Shown piece after piece: positions 1 through 7,323 of a DNA stretch of 7,882 bases (its first letter is position 1; each line of letters begins with the position of its first letter). The notes under the pieces were generated by a model. The model was not told where the DNA came from, searched no databases, and saw only the letters and a list, made by a program, of their open reading frames with translations. The stretch spans positions 1 through 7,882 of the forward strand of contig CAJORE010000131.1 in assembly GCA_905236595.1 (NCBI GenBank), in the 5' to 3' direction. The position numbers were made by a program, and so were the translations under genes. Source of the stretch: an uncultured Selenomonadaceae bacterium (GTDB taxonomy: Bacteria > Bacillota > Negativicutes > Selenomonadales > Selenomonadaceae).

Positions 1-10
1 AATTCTGTCG

Positions 11-38
11 TTTACCAAAATATTTTTTATTTTACCAT
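11..38 (+). promoter_or_regulatory. Possible weak sigma70-type promoter or operator upstream of the response regulator
   Basis: TTTACC at 11-16 and TACCAT at 33-38 are 16 bases apart and each matches four of six consensus bases of a -35 and -10 box. The stretch is very AT-rich compared with the rest of the window. The heptamer TTTACCA occurs at 11-17 and again at 31-37, exactly 20 bases apart, about two helical turns, so it could equally be a repeated operator half-site. It might also be the AT-rich tail of an upstream gene or terminator lying outside the window. This is a weak call. Confidence 0.25.
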
Positions 39-67
39 AGAGCGAGGGGCTGTGTCAATGAACCGGG

Positions 68-90
68 CGTCGGAGAAATTTTGTCCGACG
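68..90 (+). other. Short hairpin in the leader of the response-regulator gene
   Basis: CGTCGGA (68-74) is followed after nine bases by its perfect reverse complement TCCGACG (84-90), a 7-bp GC-rich stem. No T tract follows, so it is not a typical intrinsic terminator for either strand. If transcription starts near 45, it would sit in the 5' untranslated leader of the REC-GGDEF-EAL gene. I do not recognise a c-di-GMP riboswitch or any other known riboswitch around it. Its role is unknown and it may be chance. Confidence 0.3.
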
Positions 91-160
91 GCAGGAAAGC
101 AGACAGGCCGTGTCGAATAGACAAGCTAATGTTTATACCGAAAACAACGGGTGAAAATTT

Positions 161-1858
161 ATGGAAGACAAGCCGATTATGCTTATTGTCGACGATGCGG
201 AAATAAATCGCGTTTTGTTATCGCAATTTTTCCAAGGCGAATATCGCATTTTGGAAGCGACCGACGGCAAAGAAGCACTTGAACTTTTGGCGTCCTGCCG
301 CGTAAACATCGTTCTGGTGGAGCTGATAATGCCCGTCATGGATGGCTTTGAGCTTATCGCGGCACTTCGTCGTTCCGACGCATATACCGACGTGCCTATC
401 ATAGCCATGACCGGCAAAAACGATGGGGACAATGAAGCCCGCGCCATGGAAATGGGCGCGGCCGACTTTATCACCAAGCCCTTTAACCCGACGATTGTCC
501 GCTCCCGCGTGAAAAATGTCATGGCTCGGCTTGAAAACGAATGGCGCAAGTTAGAGCAAGCCGCCAAGGACAGACAGTTGCGCGAAATGCACCGCTATAT
601 CGAACGCGACGCACTCACCGGGCTGTACAACCGCGAAACCTTTTACCGCAAAGCCGCTTCGCTCATGCAAGCCATGAGCGGCACGAGCTTTGACATCGTT
701 TATTTTGACATCAGCTGTTTCAAGGTGATTAACGACCTTTTCCAAACAGAGACGGGCAACCTTATCCTCAAGACCGCCGCTTATTACTTCCAGGCCATTA
801 TCGGCGAAGAAGGCATCGTCGGGCGTATCGAGGCAGATCATTTTGCGATATGCATCCCCTCAAACAAGCTCCATATCGGGCGCCTCATGGAAGGCCTGGA
901 TAACACCATGCAATCCTTGGGCATAAGCCACAACGTTATGTTCTTTGCGGGCATTTACCCCGTGTCCAACGCCTTTTTGCCCGTCGATCAGATGTGCGAT
1001 CGGGCGCACATGGCTCTAAACAAGGTCAAAGGCAATTACATGACGCGCTACGCATACTATGACAAAAGTATGCGCGATTTGATGCTCCAAGAGCAAATGA
1101 TTGTGCGGGATATGGAGCTGGCTCTGCAAGAAAAACAATTTTGCATTTACCTGCAGCCGATTTATAACCTCAAAACGAACAAAATCGTCAGCGCCGAAGC
1201 CCTCGTCCGCTGGAACCACCCGGTCAACGGCACAATAAGCCCGGCGCACTTTGTGCCGGTCTTTGAGCGCAACGGCTTCATCGTCCGGCTTGACCGCTTC
1301 GTCTGGGAAGAGGTGTGCCGTTTCCTTAAGCGGCAAAAAAACAACGGGGCGCCGCTTGTCCCCGTGTCCGTCAACGTGTCGCGGCTGCATTTTTACAACA
1401 TGGATCTCTTGGATTTCCTCATGCGGCTCTTGGAACAGTACGAACTGACGCCCGACCTTCTTAAGTTGGAAATAACCGAAAGCGCCTATACGGAAAATCC
1501 GCATCAGATTACCTCCGTTATCAAGGAATTCCGCGCCAAAGGTTTCCGCATTTTGATGGACGACTTCGGCAGCGGCTACTCGTCGCTCAATATGCTGAAA
1601 AATATGCCCGTCGATATACTTAAAATCGACATGGCCTTCGTGCAGGAAGTGGAAAATTCACCTCGCGCCAATGCCATTTTGCGCTTCATGTTGGAACTGT
1701 CGGACGCCTTAAACATGGGCGTTGTCGTCGAAGGCGTCGAAACCAAGCCGCAGATTGACATTCTGGCGGGCTTAGGTTGCGAGGACATCCAAGGCTTTTA
1801 CTTCTCGCGGCCCTTGCCCGTGCCGGATTTTCGCACGTTGCTTGAAAAAGACGCTTGA
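161..1858 (+). CDS. REC-GGDEF-EAL response regulator, probable c-di-GMP phosphodiesterase
   Basis: This 565-residue cytoplasmic protein probably degrades the second messenger c-di-GMP. Residues about 5-122 are a receiver domain with the acidic pair D11/D12, T84 and K106, but the phosphoacceptor position in VELIMPVMDG is Glu54 rather than Asp. A helical, probably coiled linker (about 115-148) leads to a GGDEF domain (about 149-300), which begins with DALTGLYNR. Its signature reads EADHF (224-228), and the usual upstream inhibitory-site RxxD reads GEEG (215-218), so cyclase activity is unlikely. The EAL domain (about 312-560) has E346 of EALVRW, N405, E437, D467 and D468 of DDFGSGYSS, K488, E524 and Q544. 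From N405 onward the spacing equals that of active phosphodiesterases such as RocR (E346 to N405 is one residue longer), so hydrolysis is expected. The start is ATG with GGTGA six bases upstream. No histidine kinase is visible nearby. Confidence 0.9.
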   Translation: MEDKPIMLIVDDAEINRVLLSQFFQGEYRILEATDGKEALELLASCRVNIVLVELIMPVMDGFELIAALRRSDAYTDVPIIAMTGKNDGDNEARAMEMGAADFITKPFNPTIVRSRVKNVMARLENEWRKLEQAAKDRQLREMHRYIERDALTGLYNRETFYRKAASLMQAMSGTSFDIVYFDISCFKVINDLFQTETGNLILKTAAYYFQAIIGEEGIVGRIEADHFAICIPSNKLHIGRLMEGLDNTMQSLGISHNVMFFAGIYPVSNAFLPVDQMCDRAHMALNKVKGNYMTRYAYYDKSMRDLMLQEQMIVRDMELALQEKQFCIYLQPIYNLKTNKIVSAEALVRWNHPVNGTISPAHFVPVFERNGFIVRLDRFVWEEVCRFLKRQKNNGAPLVPVSVNVSRLHFYNMDLLDFLMRLLEQYELTPDLLKLEITESAYTENPHQITSVIKEFRAKGFRILMDDFGSGYSSLNMLKNMPVDILKIDMAFVQEVENSPRANAILRFMLELSDALNMGVVVEGVETKPQIDILAGLGCEDIQGFYFSRPLPVPDFRTLLEKDA

Positions 1859-1871
1859 TAATCGCTGTAAT
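1842..1871 (+). promoter_or_regulatory. Candidate sigma70 promoter for the mutarotase-like gene
   Basis: TTGAAA (1842-1847) and TGTAAT (1866-1871) each match five of six consensus bases and are separated by 18 bases. The -35 box lies in the last codons of the response-regulator gene and the -10 box just after its stop. A transcript would begin near 1878, leaving room for the GGAGGGG ribosome binding site at 1890-1896. If real, it lets the mutarotase-like gene, and possibly sucCD, be expressed independently of the upstream regulator. It is a sequence match only. Confidence 0.4.
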
Positions 1872-1901
1872 ACTATTTTTCAATAAATTGGAGGGGCTAC
1901 T

Positions 1902-2651
1902 ATGGCATCAATAAAAAAATCCCACTTCGGTGCGCTTGATTCGGGCGTCGGCGTGGATGCGTACACCCTCAGAAACACCAAAGGCACGGAAGTGAAAGTC
2001 ATTCCTTTCGGTGCGCGGCTCGTGTCTTGGCGTACCATGGCCAAAAGCTATCGGTTCGTCGATATTTTGCGCCATAAGGAACTGAATGTGCTGGCGACTT
2101 CCGATCGCGGCGCCGTGGTGTTTGCCGACGGCACCAAGGGCGCGGAAAACATCATGTGGAACGCCGAAGAACTCTATGAAGGCGTAAAATTCACCCACAC
2201 CGGGGACGATTTTTCGGGAAGCGTATTGTACTCGCTCTCCAACGACAACGAACTTAGCATCATCATGGAAACCGACGGCAAAAAACTGTCGCACAAGGGC
2301 GTGTTTGCCATGCCTATATCAACCTTGAACGTTTTTTCCGCCGATTACCAAGGCGAAAAGACCGGCCGTTGGCAAATAAAGGACGAGATCCCCGAAATAG
2401 TCATGGAGCCGGGAATGTTCGGCTACGATCCCACCTGCCCCATCGACTATTACGACGCCGGTCTGCGACGGGCGGTGCTCGTCGAGTCCGAAGAAATGCT
2501 CCTGTCCATGACGGCCTTTTGCACCGGCCTTAACTGCACGCTGACTTTGGAAAGCATGGACACGGGCATATTGCTCGGCGACGCCGACACCAACACCGCC
2601 GGTGATTGGAAAGGGCAAACGGTATACGCCCTGAAAATAATGAAACGCTGA
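1902..2651 (+). CDS. Short galactose-mutarotase-like (aldose 1-epimerase fold) protein, probably non-catalytic
   Basis: This 249-residue protein has no signal peptide or membrane segment and is probably cytoplasmic. Residues about 9-43 (FGAL..., AYTLRN, EVKVIPFGARLVSW) match the opening strands of aldose 1-epimerases. Residues about 86-123 (WNAEELYEGVKF, SLSNDNELSIIMET) match the middle of the beta-sandwich. Typical family members are about 340 residues, so this one is short. Where the family has the catalytic-His motif NLTNHSYFNL, it reads FAMPISTLNVFS (135-146). Where the TTEPGLQFY Glu should be, it reads MTAFCTGLNC (203-212). D182 may remain at the conserved Asp position. I infer a carbohydrate-binding or otherwise altered role rather than sugar mutarotation; the true function is unknown. 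The start ATG has GGAGGGG five bases upstream. The gene lies 43 bases after the c-di-GMP protein and 68 bases before sucC. Confidence 0.6.
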   Translation: MASIKKSHFGALDSGVGVDAYTLRNTKGTEVKVIPFGARLVSWRTMAKSYRFVDILRHKELNVLATSDRGAVVFADGTKGAENIMWNAEELYEGVKFTHTGDDFSGSVLYSLSNDNELSIIMETDGKKLSHKGVFAMPISTLNVFSADYQGEKTGRWQIKDEIPEIVMEPGMFGYDPTCPIDYYDAGLRRAVLVESEEMLLSMTAFCTGLNCTLTLESMDTGILLGDADTNTAGDWKGQTVYALKIMKR

Positions 2652-2719
2652 CGGGCGGAGCCGGCAAGCCAAGGTAAAATCCGATTTATTAACATAATAC
2701 CCCCAAGGGAGGCAACTAA

Positions 2720-3907
2720 ATGAATATTCACGAACACCAGAGCAAGGAAATTCTTCGTGCCTTCGGCGTCAACGTGCCGCGAGGCAAAGCGGCTTTTTCC
2801 GTCGATGAGGCCATCGCCGCCGCCAAAGAACTCAATGCTCCCGTCACCGTCGTCAAAGCGCAGATCCACGCCGGTGGGCGCGGCAAAGCCGGCGGCGTAA
2901 AAATCGCCAAAACCATTGATGAAGTAAAAACCTACGCCACGGAGCTTTTGGGCAAAGTGTTGGTTACGCACCAAACCGGCCCGTCCGGTAAAGAAGTACG
3001 GCGCCTCTTAATCGAAGAAGGCTCCAAAATCAAAAAGGAATTTTATCTTTCCTTCGTCGTCGATCGCCAAACCGCCAAAGTCGTTATGATGGCCTCGACG
3101 GAAGGCGGCGTCGAAATCGAAAAAGTCGCCGCCGAAACGCCGGAAAAAATCTTCAAGGAATACATCGACCCCGCCGTGGGGCTTATGCCTTTCCAGGCCA
3201 GCCGCATGGCCTATGCGCTCAATTTCCCCCCGGCGGCCGTTCGCAAAGCCGCCGCCATGATGGGGCAGCTCTACAACGTCCTAATCGGCAAGGACTGCTC
3301 GCAAGTCGAGATAAATCCCCTTGTGCTGACGGAGGATGACGACGTAATTGCCCTTGACGCGAAACTTAACTTTGACGACAGCGCCCTCTTCCGTCATCCC
3401 GACGTGGTTGAAATGCGGGACAAAACGGAAGAAGACCCCAAGGAACTCACCGCCGCCGCCGCCGATTTGAACTACGTCAATTTGGGCGGCAACGTTGCCT
3501 GCATGGTAAACGGCGCCGGTCTTGCAATGGCCACGGTGGACATATTGAAGCACTACGGCGGCAACCCCGCCAACTTCCTCGATGTGGGCGGCGATTCCGA
3601 TCCGCAAAAAATCGCGACGGCATTCAAGATTATGTTGGACGGCGGACAAGCCAAAGGCATCTTCGTCAACATTTTCGGCGGCATCAACAAATGTGACCAA
3701 GTGGCGGAAGGCATCGTCGAAGCGGCAAAAATCATCTCCGACGACGGCAAGTCCATTCCCGTTCCCGTGGTTGTGCTCCTTGAGGGGACAAACGTCGAAC
3801 GCGGCCGGGAAATCTTAAAAAATACGCCCATCGCCAACGTTATCATGGCACCCACCATGGAAGGCGGCGCGAAAGAAATTGTGCGCCTTGTCAACGCCGA
3901 CAACTAA
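2720..3907 (+). CDS. sucC: Succinyl-CoA ligase (ADP-forming), beta subunit
   Basis: This is the nucleotide-binding subunit of the cytoplasmic enzyme that interconverts succinyl-CoA plus ADP and phosphate with succinate, CoA and ATP. Its 395 residues match the usual length. The N-terminal ATP-grasp domain (about 1-240) starts with [10 protein letters not shown] and contains K46 and GRGK (53-56). Metal ligands N199 (EINP) and D213 (ALDAK) fall at the same numbers as in the E. coli enzyme, as does N264 in VNGAGLAM. The C-terminal CoA-ligase domain contains NFLDVGG (285-291), the phosphate-loop motif GGINKCD (320-326) and EGTNVERG. The sequence resembles the Firmicutes form. GGGAGG (2707-2712) lies seven bases before the ATG. 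sucD follows after 14 bases, so the pair is co-transcribed. A CATAAT hexamer at 2693-2698 lacks a good -35 partner and lies too close to the ribosome binding site to be a convincing promoter. Confidence 0.97.
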   Translation: MNIHEHQSKEILRAFGVNVPRGKAAFSVDEAIAAAKELNAPVTVVKAQIHAGGRGKAGGVKIAKTIDEVKTYATELLGKVLVTHQTGPSGKEVRRLLIEEGSKIKKEFYLSFVVDRQTAKVVMMASTEGGVEIEKVAAETPEKIFKEYIDPAVGLMPFQASRMAYALNFPPAAVRKAAAMMGQLYNVLIGKDCSQVEINPLVLTEDDDVIALDAKLNFDDSALFRHPDVVEMRDKTEEDPKELTAAAADLNYVNLGGNVACMVNGAGLAMATVDILKHYGGNPANFLDVGGDSDPQKIATAFKIMLDGGQAKGIFVNIFGGINKCDQVAEGIVEAAKIISDDGKSIPVPVVVLLEGTNVERGREILKNTPIANVIMAPTMEGGAKEIVRLVNADN

Positions 3908-3921
3908 GCGGAGGAACATAA

Positions 3922-4830
3922 ATGAGCATATTAGTCAACAAAGATACCAAAGTTATCGTTCAAGGCATTACCGGCAAAGCGGCAACGTTTCACACGAAAC
4001 AAATGCTTGCCTACGGCACGAAAATCGTGGCGGGCGTGACCCCCGGCAAAGCCGGACAAACCGTCGAAGGCGTGCCGGTGTTTAACAGCGTGCGCGATGC
4101 GGCAAAAGAAACGGGAGCAACAGCCTCCGTAATCTACGTTCCCGCCAAATTCGCCGCCGATTCCATTATGGAAGGCGTCGAAGCGGGCTTGGATCTCGTC
4201 GTCTGCATCACGGAACATATACCCGTGCTCGATATGGTCAAAGTCCGCAAGTACATGGAAGGCAAAAAAACGCGGCTTATCGGGCCGAACTGCCCCGGCA
4301 TTATGACGACGGGCGAATGTAAATTGGGCATTATCCCCGGCAACGTGCAGTCCAAGGGGCATGTGGGGCTGGTATCGCGCTCCGGGACCTTGACCTACGA
4401 AGCGGCGTTCCAATTAAAGAATGCCGGCATCGGCATCACGACTTCCGTCGGCATCGGCGGCGACCCGGTGAAGGGGACGGATTTCATCGACGCCCTGAAA
4501 CTTTTTAACGAGGACGAGGACACTTATGCCATGCTGATGATCGGCGAAATCGGCGGCAACGCGGAGGAAGATGCGGCGGCGTGGATTAAAGCCAACACCA
4601 AAAAACCCGTGGCGGCCTTCATCGCCGGTCGGCAAGCGCCTCCCGGCAAACGCATGGGTCATGCGGGAGCAATCATCGCCGGCGGCAAAGGCACGGCGGC
4701 CGACAAAATAGCGGCGCTCAACGAAGCAGGCATCATGGTCGCCGACACCGTGGCGCACATCGGCGAAACCGTGGTCGAAACCCTCAAGAAAGCGGGCATT
4801 TACGATAAATGTTACAAGCCCGTCGCATAA
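3922..4830 (+). CDS. sucD: Succinyl-CoA ligase (ADP-forming), alpha subunit
   Basis: This is the CoA-binding and phosphohistidine-carrying partner of SucC. Its 302 residues are of normal family length. The N-terminal Rossmann-type CoA-binding domain has [16 protein letters not shown] (13-28) and TPGKAGQ (40-46). The middle carries IGPNCPGI (120-127), and GEIGG (208-212) supplies the Glu that contacts the active-site His. The phosphorylated histidine is H247 in the motif GHAGAII. The C-terminus is complete, so the enzyme should be active together with SucC. The ATG has GGAGG (3910-3914) seven bases upstream, and the 14-base gap to sucC indicates one transcript. It is the last plus-strand gene before the shared terminator. 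No other TCA-cycle genes are adjacent, so the sequence does not reveal whether the enzyme runs in the oxidative or the succinate-activating direction. Confidence 0.97.
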   Translation: MSILVNKDTKVIVQGITGKAATFHTKQMLAYGTKIVAGVTPGKAGQTVEGVPVFNSVRDAAKETGATASVIYVPAKFAADSIMEGVEAGLDLVVCITEHIPVLDMVKVRKYMEGKKTRLIGPNCPGIMTTGECKLGIIPGNVQSKGHVGLVSRSGTLTYEAAFQLKNAGIGITTSVGIGGDPVKGTDFIDALKLFNEDEDTYAMLMIGEIGGNAEEDAAAWIKANTKKPVAAFIAGRQAPPGKRMGHAGAIIAGGKGTAADKIAALNEAGIMVADTVAHIGETVVETLKKAGIYDKCYKPVA

Positions 4831-4885
4831 TCCCAAGGAACCCTTCTGATTGTTTGCGCCCACCGATGATATTGGCAAACTGTTC

Positions 4886-4926
4886 AAAAAACCGCCCGAC
4901 GGCAATGACCCGTCGGGCGGTTTTTT
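4886..4926. terminator. Bidirectional intrinsic terminator between convergent operons
   Basis: The 12-base arm 4891-4902 (ACCGCCCGACGG) pairs perfectly with 4910-4921 around a 7-base loop. The A tract at 4886-4890 can extend the pairing into the T tract at 4921-4926. Read on the plus strand, it is a GC stem followed by six T residues, terminating sucCD. Read on the minus strand, the A tract becomes a U tract, terminating the HAD/glycosyltransferase/obg transcript. The TAA stop of the minus-strand HAD gene (4925-4927) lies inside the T tract, so stop codon and terminator overlap. Confidence 0.93.
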
Positions 4927-5527
4927 ATAGGAATTCCTTCAGCCGTCGGCAAAGCGTCCGGCCATCGGGAGCCACAAAATCGGCAATCCGGATTAACGCG
5001 GCGGGTGGCTCGTGTACCCCGGCATACGCCACGGCAAAATCGGCGGCGTTGAGCATAGCCAAATCCCCGGCGCCGTCCCCAACGGCAACGACGTAAGCTC
5101 CCTTTTGCCGCAACTTTTCTATCACCGCCGCCTTATCGACGTACCGCGTTATCCTTATGCCGCCTTCTTCTTCCACAACCCCCGCCGAAGAAAAGAAGGC
5201 GCAACCCAACCGCCGGATAACCGGGGCGACCCACAAATCAAGATTGCCGGTCACCACGACACAATTCGCGCTCCGCTCTTTGACAAAAGCGACAATATCG
5301 TCATTAAGCGGTATTGCCGCCATTATCGCCCGCGCTCGCGTCAAGGGGATGGCGCTCAAAACGGCGACACGGGCGGCAAAGGATTCGACAAAGGGGATGT
5401 TTCCCGCCACGGTGTTTTTGGTTATCGCCGCAAACTCGTCGGCTCTTCCCAACTCTTTGGCCAACTCCGGCAAAGTTTCCCGCATGGTCAGCGTGCCGTC
5501 AAAATCAAAAGCGAATATCGTATTCAT
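4925..5527 (-). CDS. HAD-family (phosphoserine-phosphatase-like) hydrolase
   Basis: This 200-residue soluble protein is probably a magnesium-dependent phosphatase of the haloacid dehalogenase superfamily. All four motifs are visible: motif I FDFDGTLT with nucleophile D8 and acid/base D10; motif II VVTGN with T93; a motif III lysine, probably K132; and motif IV GDGAGDLAML with D151 and D155. The helical insert between motif I and motif II (about 15-80) is the cap position of the C1/IB type, as in SerB. SerB itself usually reads GDGANDLAM, so Asn is replaced by Gly here, and the substrate cannot be named. The ATG overlaps the TGA of the upstream glycosyltransferase gene (ATGA, 5524-5527). No good Shine-Dalgarno precedes it, which suggests translational coupling. 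Partnership with the glycosyltransferase is inferred from this arrangement. Confidence 0.85.
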   Translation of the reverse strand: MNTIFAFDFDGTLTMRETLPELAKELGRADEFAAITKNTVAGNIPFVESFAARVAVLSAIPLTRARAIMAAIPLNDDIVAFVKERSANCVVVTGNLDLWVAPVIRRLGCAFFSSAGVVEEEGGIRITRYVDKAAVIEKLRQKGAYVVAVGDGAGDLAMLNAADFAVAYAGVHEPPAALIRIADFVAPDGRTLCRRLKEFL

Positions 5528-7317
5528 CGGCCAAGATCCAGTCCCAAAATTTGCCGATATTTTGTCTCCAATTCCTTCGTGTAAAGATCGGGGCGTCCCG
5601 GCACGGAATCGGTAAGCATGGGACGGATTTTATGCCTTAAGCTGTTCAAAAGTTCGCCGTCGGCGGCAAGTTGCACCGCCAGCCCGACATACTTGGCGAT
5701 ATTGTCCGCCGCCAAATGTCGAAGCCCGATATTCGCCAAAATCCCCAACGAAAACCGCGTGTTGCGCCGTTCGCCATAGAGCGTAACCACCGGGACACCC
5801 ATATACAAAGCATCGAAAGTTGTTCCGCCGCCCGTATAGGGGTATGTGTCAAGGGCGATGTCAATATCAAGGTAACGCGCCATGTAATCCCGGGAGGCCG
5901 CTTCAAAAATCAGCCGTTCCGCCGGCAACCCCAATGCGACAAAGCGCGCCCGCGCCTCGGCAACAAAATCGGCGTCGGCATACTCGGAGCATTTCAAAAG
6001 CAACCGCGAATTATCGGTCTTGGCTAAAATCTCGCTCCACGCCGCAATCATCTCGTCGGTTATTTTGCGATATTGATTAAACACGCCGAAAGTAACAAAC
6101 CCGTTCTTTATACAGGGCGTATCGGTTATGGCGGGAATGTTCCCCTCCAACGTGGCATAAGCCGAAAATTGGCTCGTCAAATAAAGCGGTTTTTCCGTAA
6201 AATACCGTTCATGTTGCCCGGGCGGATCCACAACGGCATCGGTAATATAATAATCCACCGTTTCAAGTCCCGTGGTTGCCAAGTAGCCTATGCCGCAAAT
6301 TTGCACGGGCGCGCTTTTTCTTGCCAAAACCGGCAACGAGTTGCCGCCCGTATGCCCCGCAAGCTCCACCAATATATCAATGCCGTCCCTGCGTATTCTG
6401 TCGGAAAGCTCCGCATGACTTAACCGGGGAACGTCCACAAAAAATTCGACGCAACCTTTTATTTTCTCGGTCACGGCATCGGGCATATCGGTAGTGCTGT
6501 ACATATAGACGGCAAATTTTTCGCGATCGGCATACCGCAACAACCCCGCAAAAAATTTGGCGGCAACGTGTCGCCGACAATCCGGCGACACATACCCCAC
6601 CCGAATACGCCGCCCCGTTTGCGTAATTTCGGCGGCCAACGCCGCCAAGTCGTATGTATGAGGCACAATATCCTTAAAGAAGCCGTTATAGACTTTGTGC
6701 AAGTCAAAAAGATCCGCCGCCGAAAAATCCAAATACTGCGCCACCAACAACAGGGCGCCGTACCGTTCGCTGCGTTTTTCCGCGTCCCGCTCGGTCAACC
6801 AACATTCGCGCCCCGCCTCAAAAGCCTCTGCGTGATAACCCAAAGCCATGGCGCACGTTACGAAATTTTCGTAATACAAACCCATGATTAGGGGCGAGGG
6901 CTTTTTGTACACGCCGCCCTTTATTTTTGCGAAAACGTCCGTTATGACTTCGTACATCTTGCGGTGCAGGTGCATAAATTTTTCGCTGCCCAAGGAGACG
7001 TAATACATTATTTCTTCGGGGGTGGTCAACAAACCTGCCGCATACGACTTGTCCCAATAAGGGAACGCGGCCTTTTTCAGGCGCATTTGTTCCGCATACG
7101 GTTTCCGCCAGAAATTTTCGTCGGCGGTAATCTTATTGACATAAGCTTCCCCAATATCAAAGTACAGCTCCGCCGGTGCGCTTTTGTCGCCGTACAGCGC
7201 CGCAAGCTCCTCCCCCAGCGCAATTACTTCGTCGTGGCGATGCCCCTTCATCGCCCGCAACATTTCTTTTTTAAGCTCGTGAATCTTAGCTTTGTTGCCG
7301 TTTTTTAGCTTTTTCAA
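5524..7317 (-). CDS. SPINDLY/GT41-type protein O-glycosyltransferase (O-GlcNAc transferase-like)
   Basis: This 597-residue soluble protein probably transfers a sugar from a nucleotide donor to Ser/Thr of target proteins. Residues about 1-230 are mainly helical with degenerate TPR-like stretches (about 30-62 and 150-175). The catalytic region starts at RIRVGYVSPDCRRH (237-250), where H250 aligns with human OGT His498. Further motifs are ILVELAGHTGGN (315-326), TTGLETVDYYITD (348-360), FGVFNQYRKI (410-419) with K418 aligned to OGT Lys842, and the donor-binding stretch DTYPYTGGGTT plus FDALYMGVPVVTL (490-513). The usual WLGYPATTG segment reads GIGYLATTG (342-350). Donor sugar (GlcNAc or fucose) and targets are unknown; bacterial relatives often modify flagellin or surface proteins, though none is encoded here. 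A TTG start at 7317 fits the AAAGGG six bases upstream better than the in-frame ATG at 7263, which has only a poor site. It lies 31 bases after obg. Confidence 0.85.
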   Translation of the reverse strand: MKKLKNGNKAKIHELKKEMLRAMKGHRHDEVIALGEELAALYGDKSAPAELYFDIGEAYVNKITADENFWRKPYAEQMRLKKAAFPYWDKSYAAGLLTTPEEIMYYVSLGSEKFMHLHRKMYEVITDVFAKIKGGVYKKPSPLIMGLYYENFVTCAMALGYHAEAFEAGRECWLTERDAEKRSERYGALLLVAQYLDFSAADLFDLHKVYNGFFKDIVPHTYDLAALAAEITQTGRRIRVGYVSPDCRRHVAAKFFAGLLRYADREKFAVYMYSTTDMPDAVTEKIKGCVEFFVDVPRLSHAELSDRIRRDGIDILVELAGHTGGNSLPVLARKSAPVQICGIGYLATTGLETVDYYITDAVVDPPGQHERYFTEKPLYLTSQFSAYATLEGNIPAITDTPCIKNGFVTFGVFNQYRKITDEMIAAWSEILAKTDNSRLLLKCSEYADADFVAEARARFVALGLPAERLIFEAASRDYMARYLDIDIALDTYPYTGGGTTFDALYMGVPVVTLYGERRNTRFSLGILANIGLRHLAADNIAKYVGLAVQLAADGELLNSLRHKIRPMLTDSVPGRPDLYTKELETKYRQILGLDLGR

Positions 7318-7323
7318 AACAAT

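Noticed and set aside
111..139. TGTCGA / TATACC as a second promoter before the response regulator
   Set aside because: The -35 match is poor and nothing else supports it.
61..160. Possible c-di-GMP riboswitch upstream of the c-di-GMP phosphodiesterase gene
   Set aside because: The conserved GEMM-I core and its paired stems are not recognisable; only a simple 7-bp hairpin and a 4-bp TGTC/GACA stem are present.
1016..1504. Long open frame (162 codons) on the minus strand opposite the EAL domain
   Set aside because: It lies fully inside the strongly supported REC-GGDEF-EAL gene, has no recognisable motifs, and is the expected by-product of codon bias in a GC-rich gene. The same holds for other long opposite-strand frames within sucC, sucD, the mutarotase-like gene and the glycosyltransferase.
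2693..2698. CATAAT as a -10 box for a private sucC promoter
   Set aside because: No acceptable -35 hexamer lies 16-18 bases upstream and the predicted start would fall at the ribosome binding site.
4852..4880. GTTTGC...GCAAAC inverted repeat after sucD
   Set aside because: Only six base pairs around a 17-base loop with no T tract; the strong hairpin at 4886-4926 explains termination.
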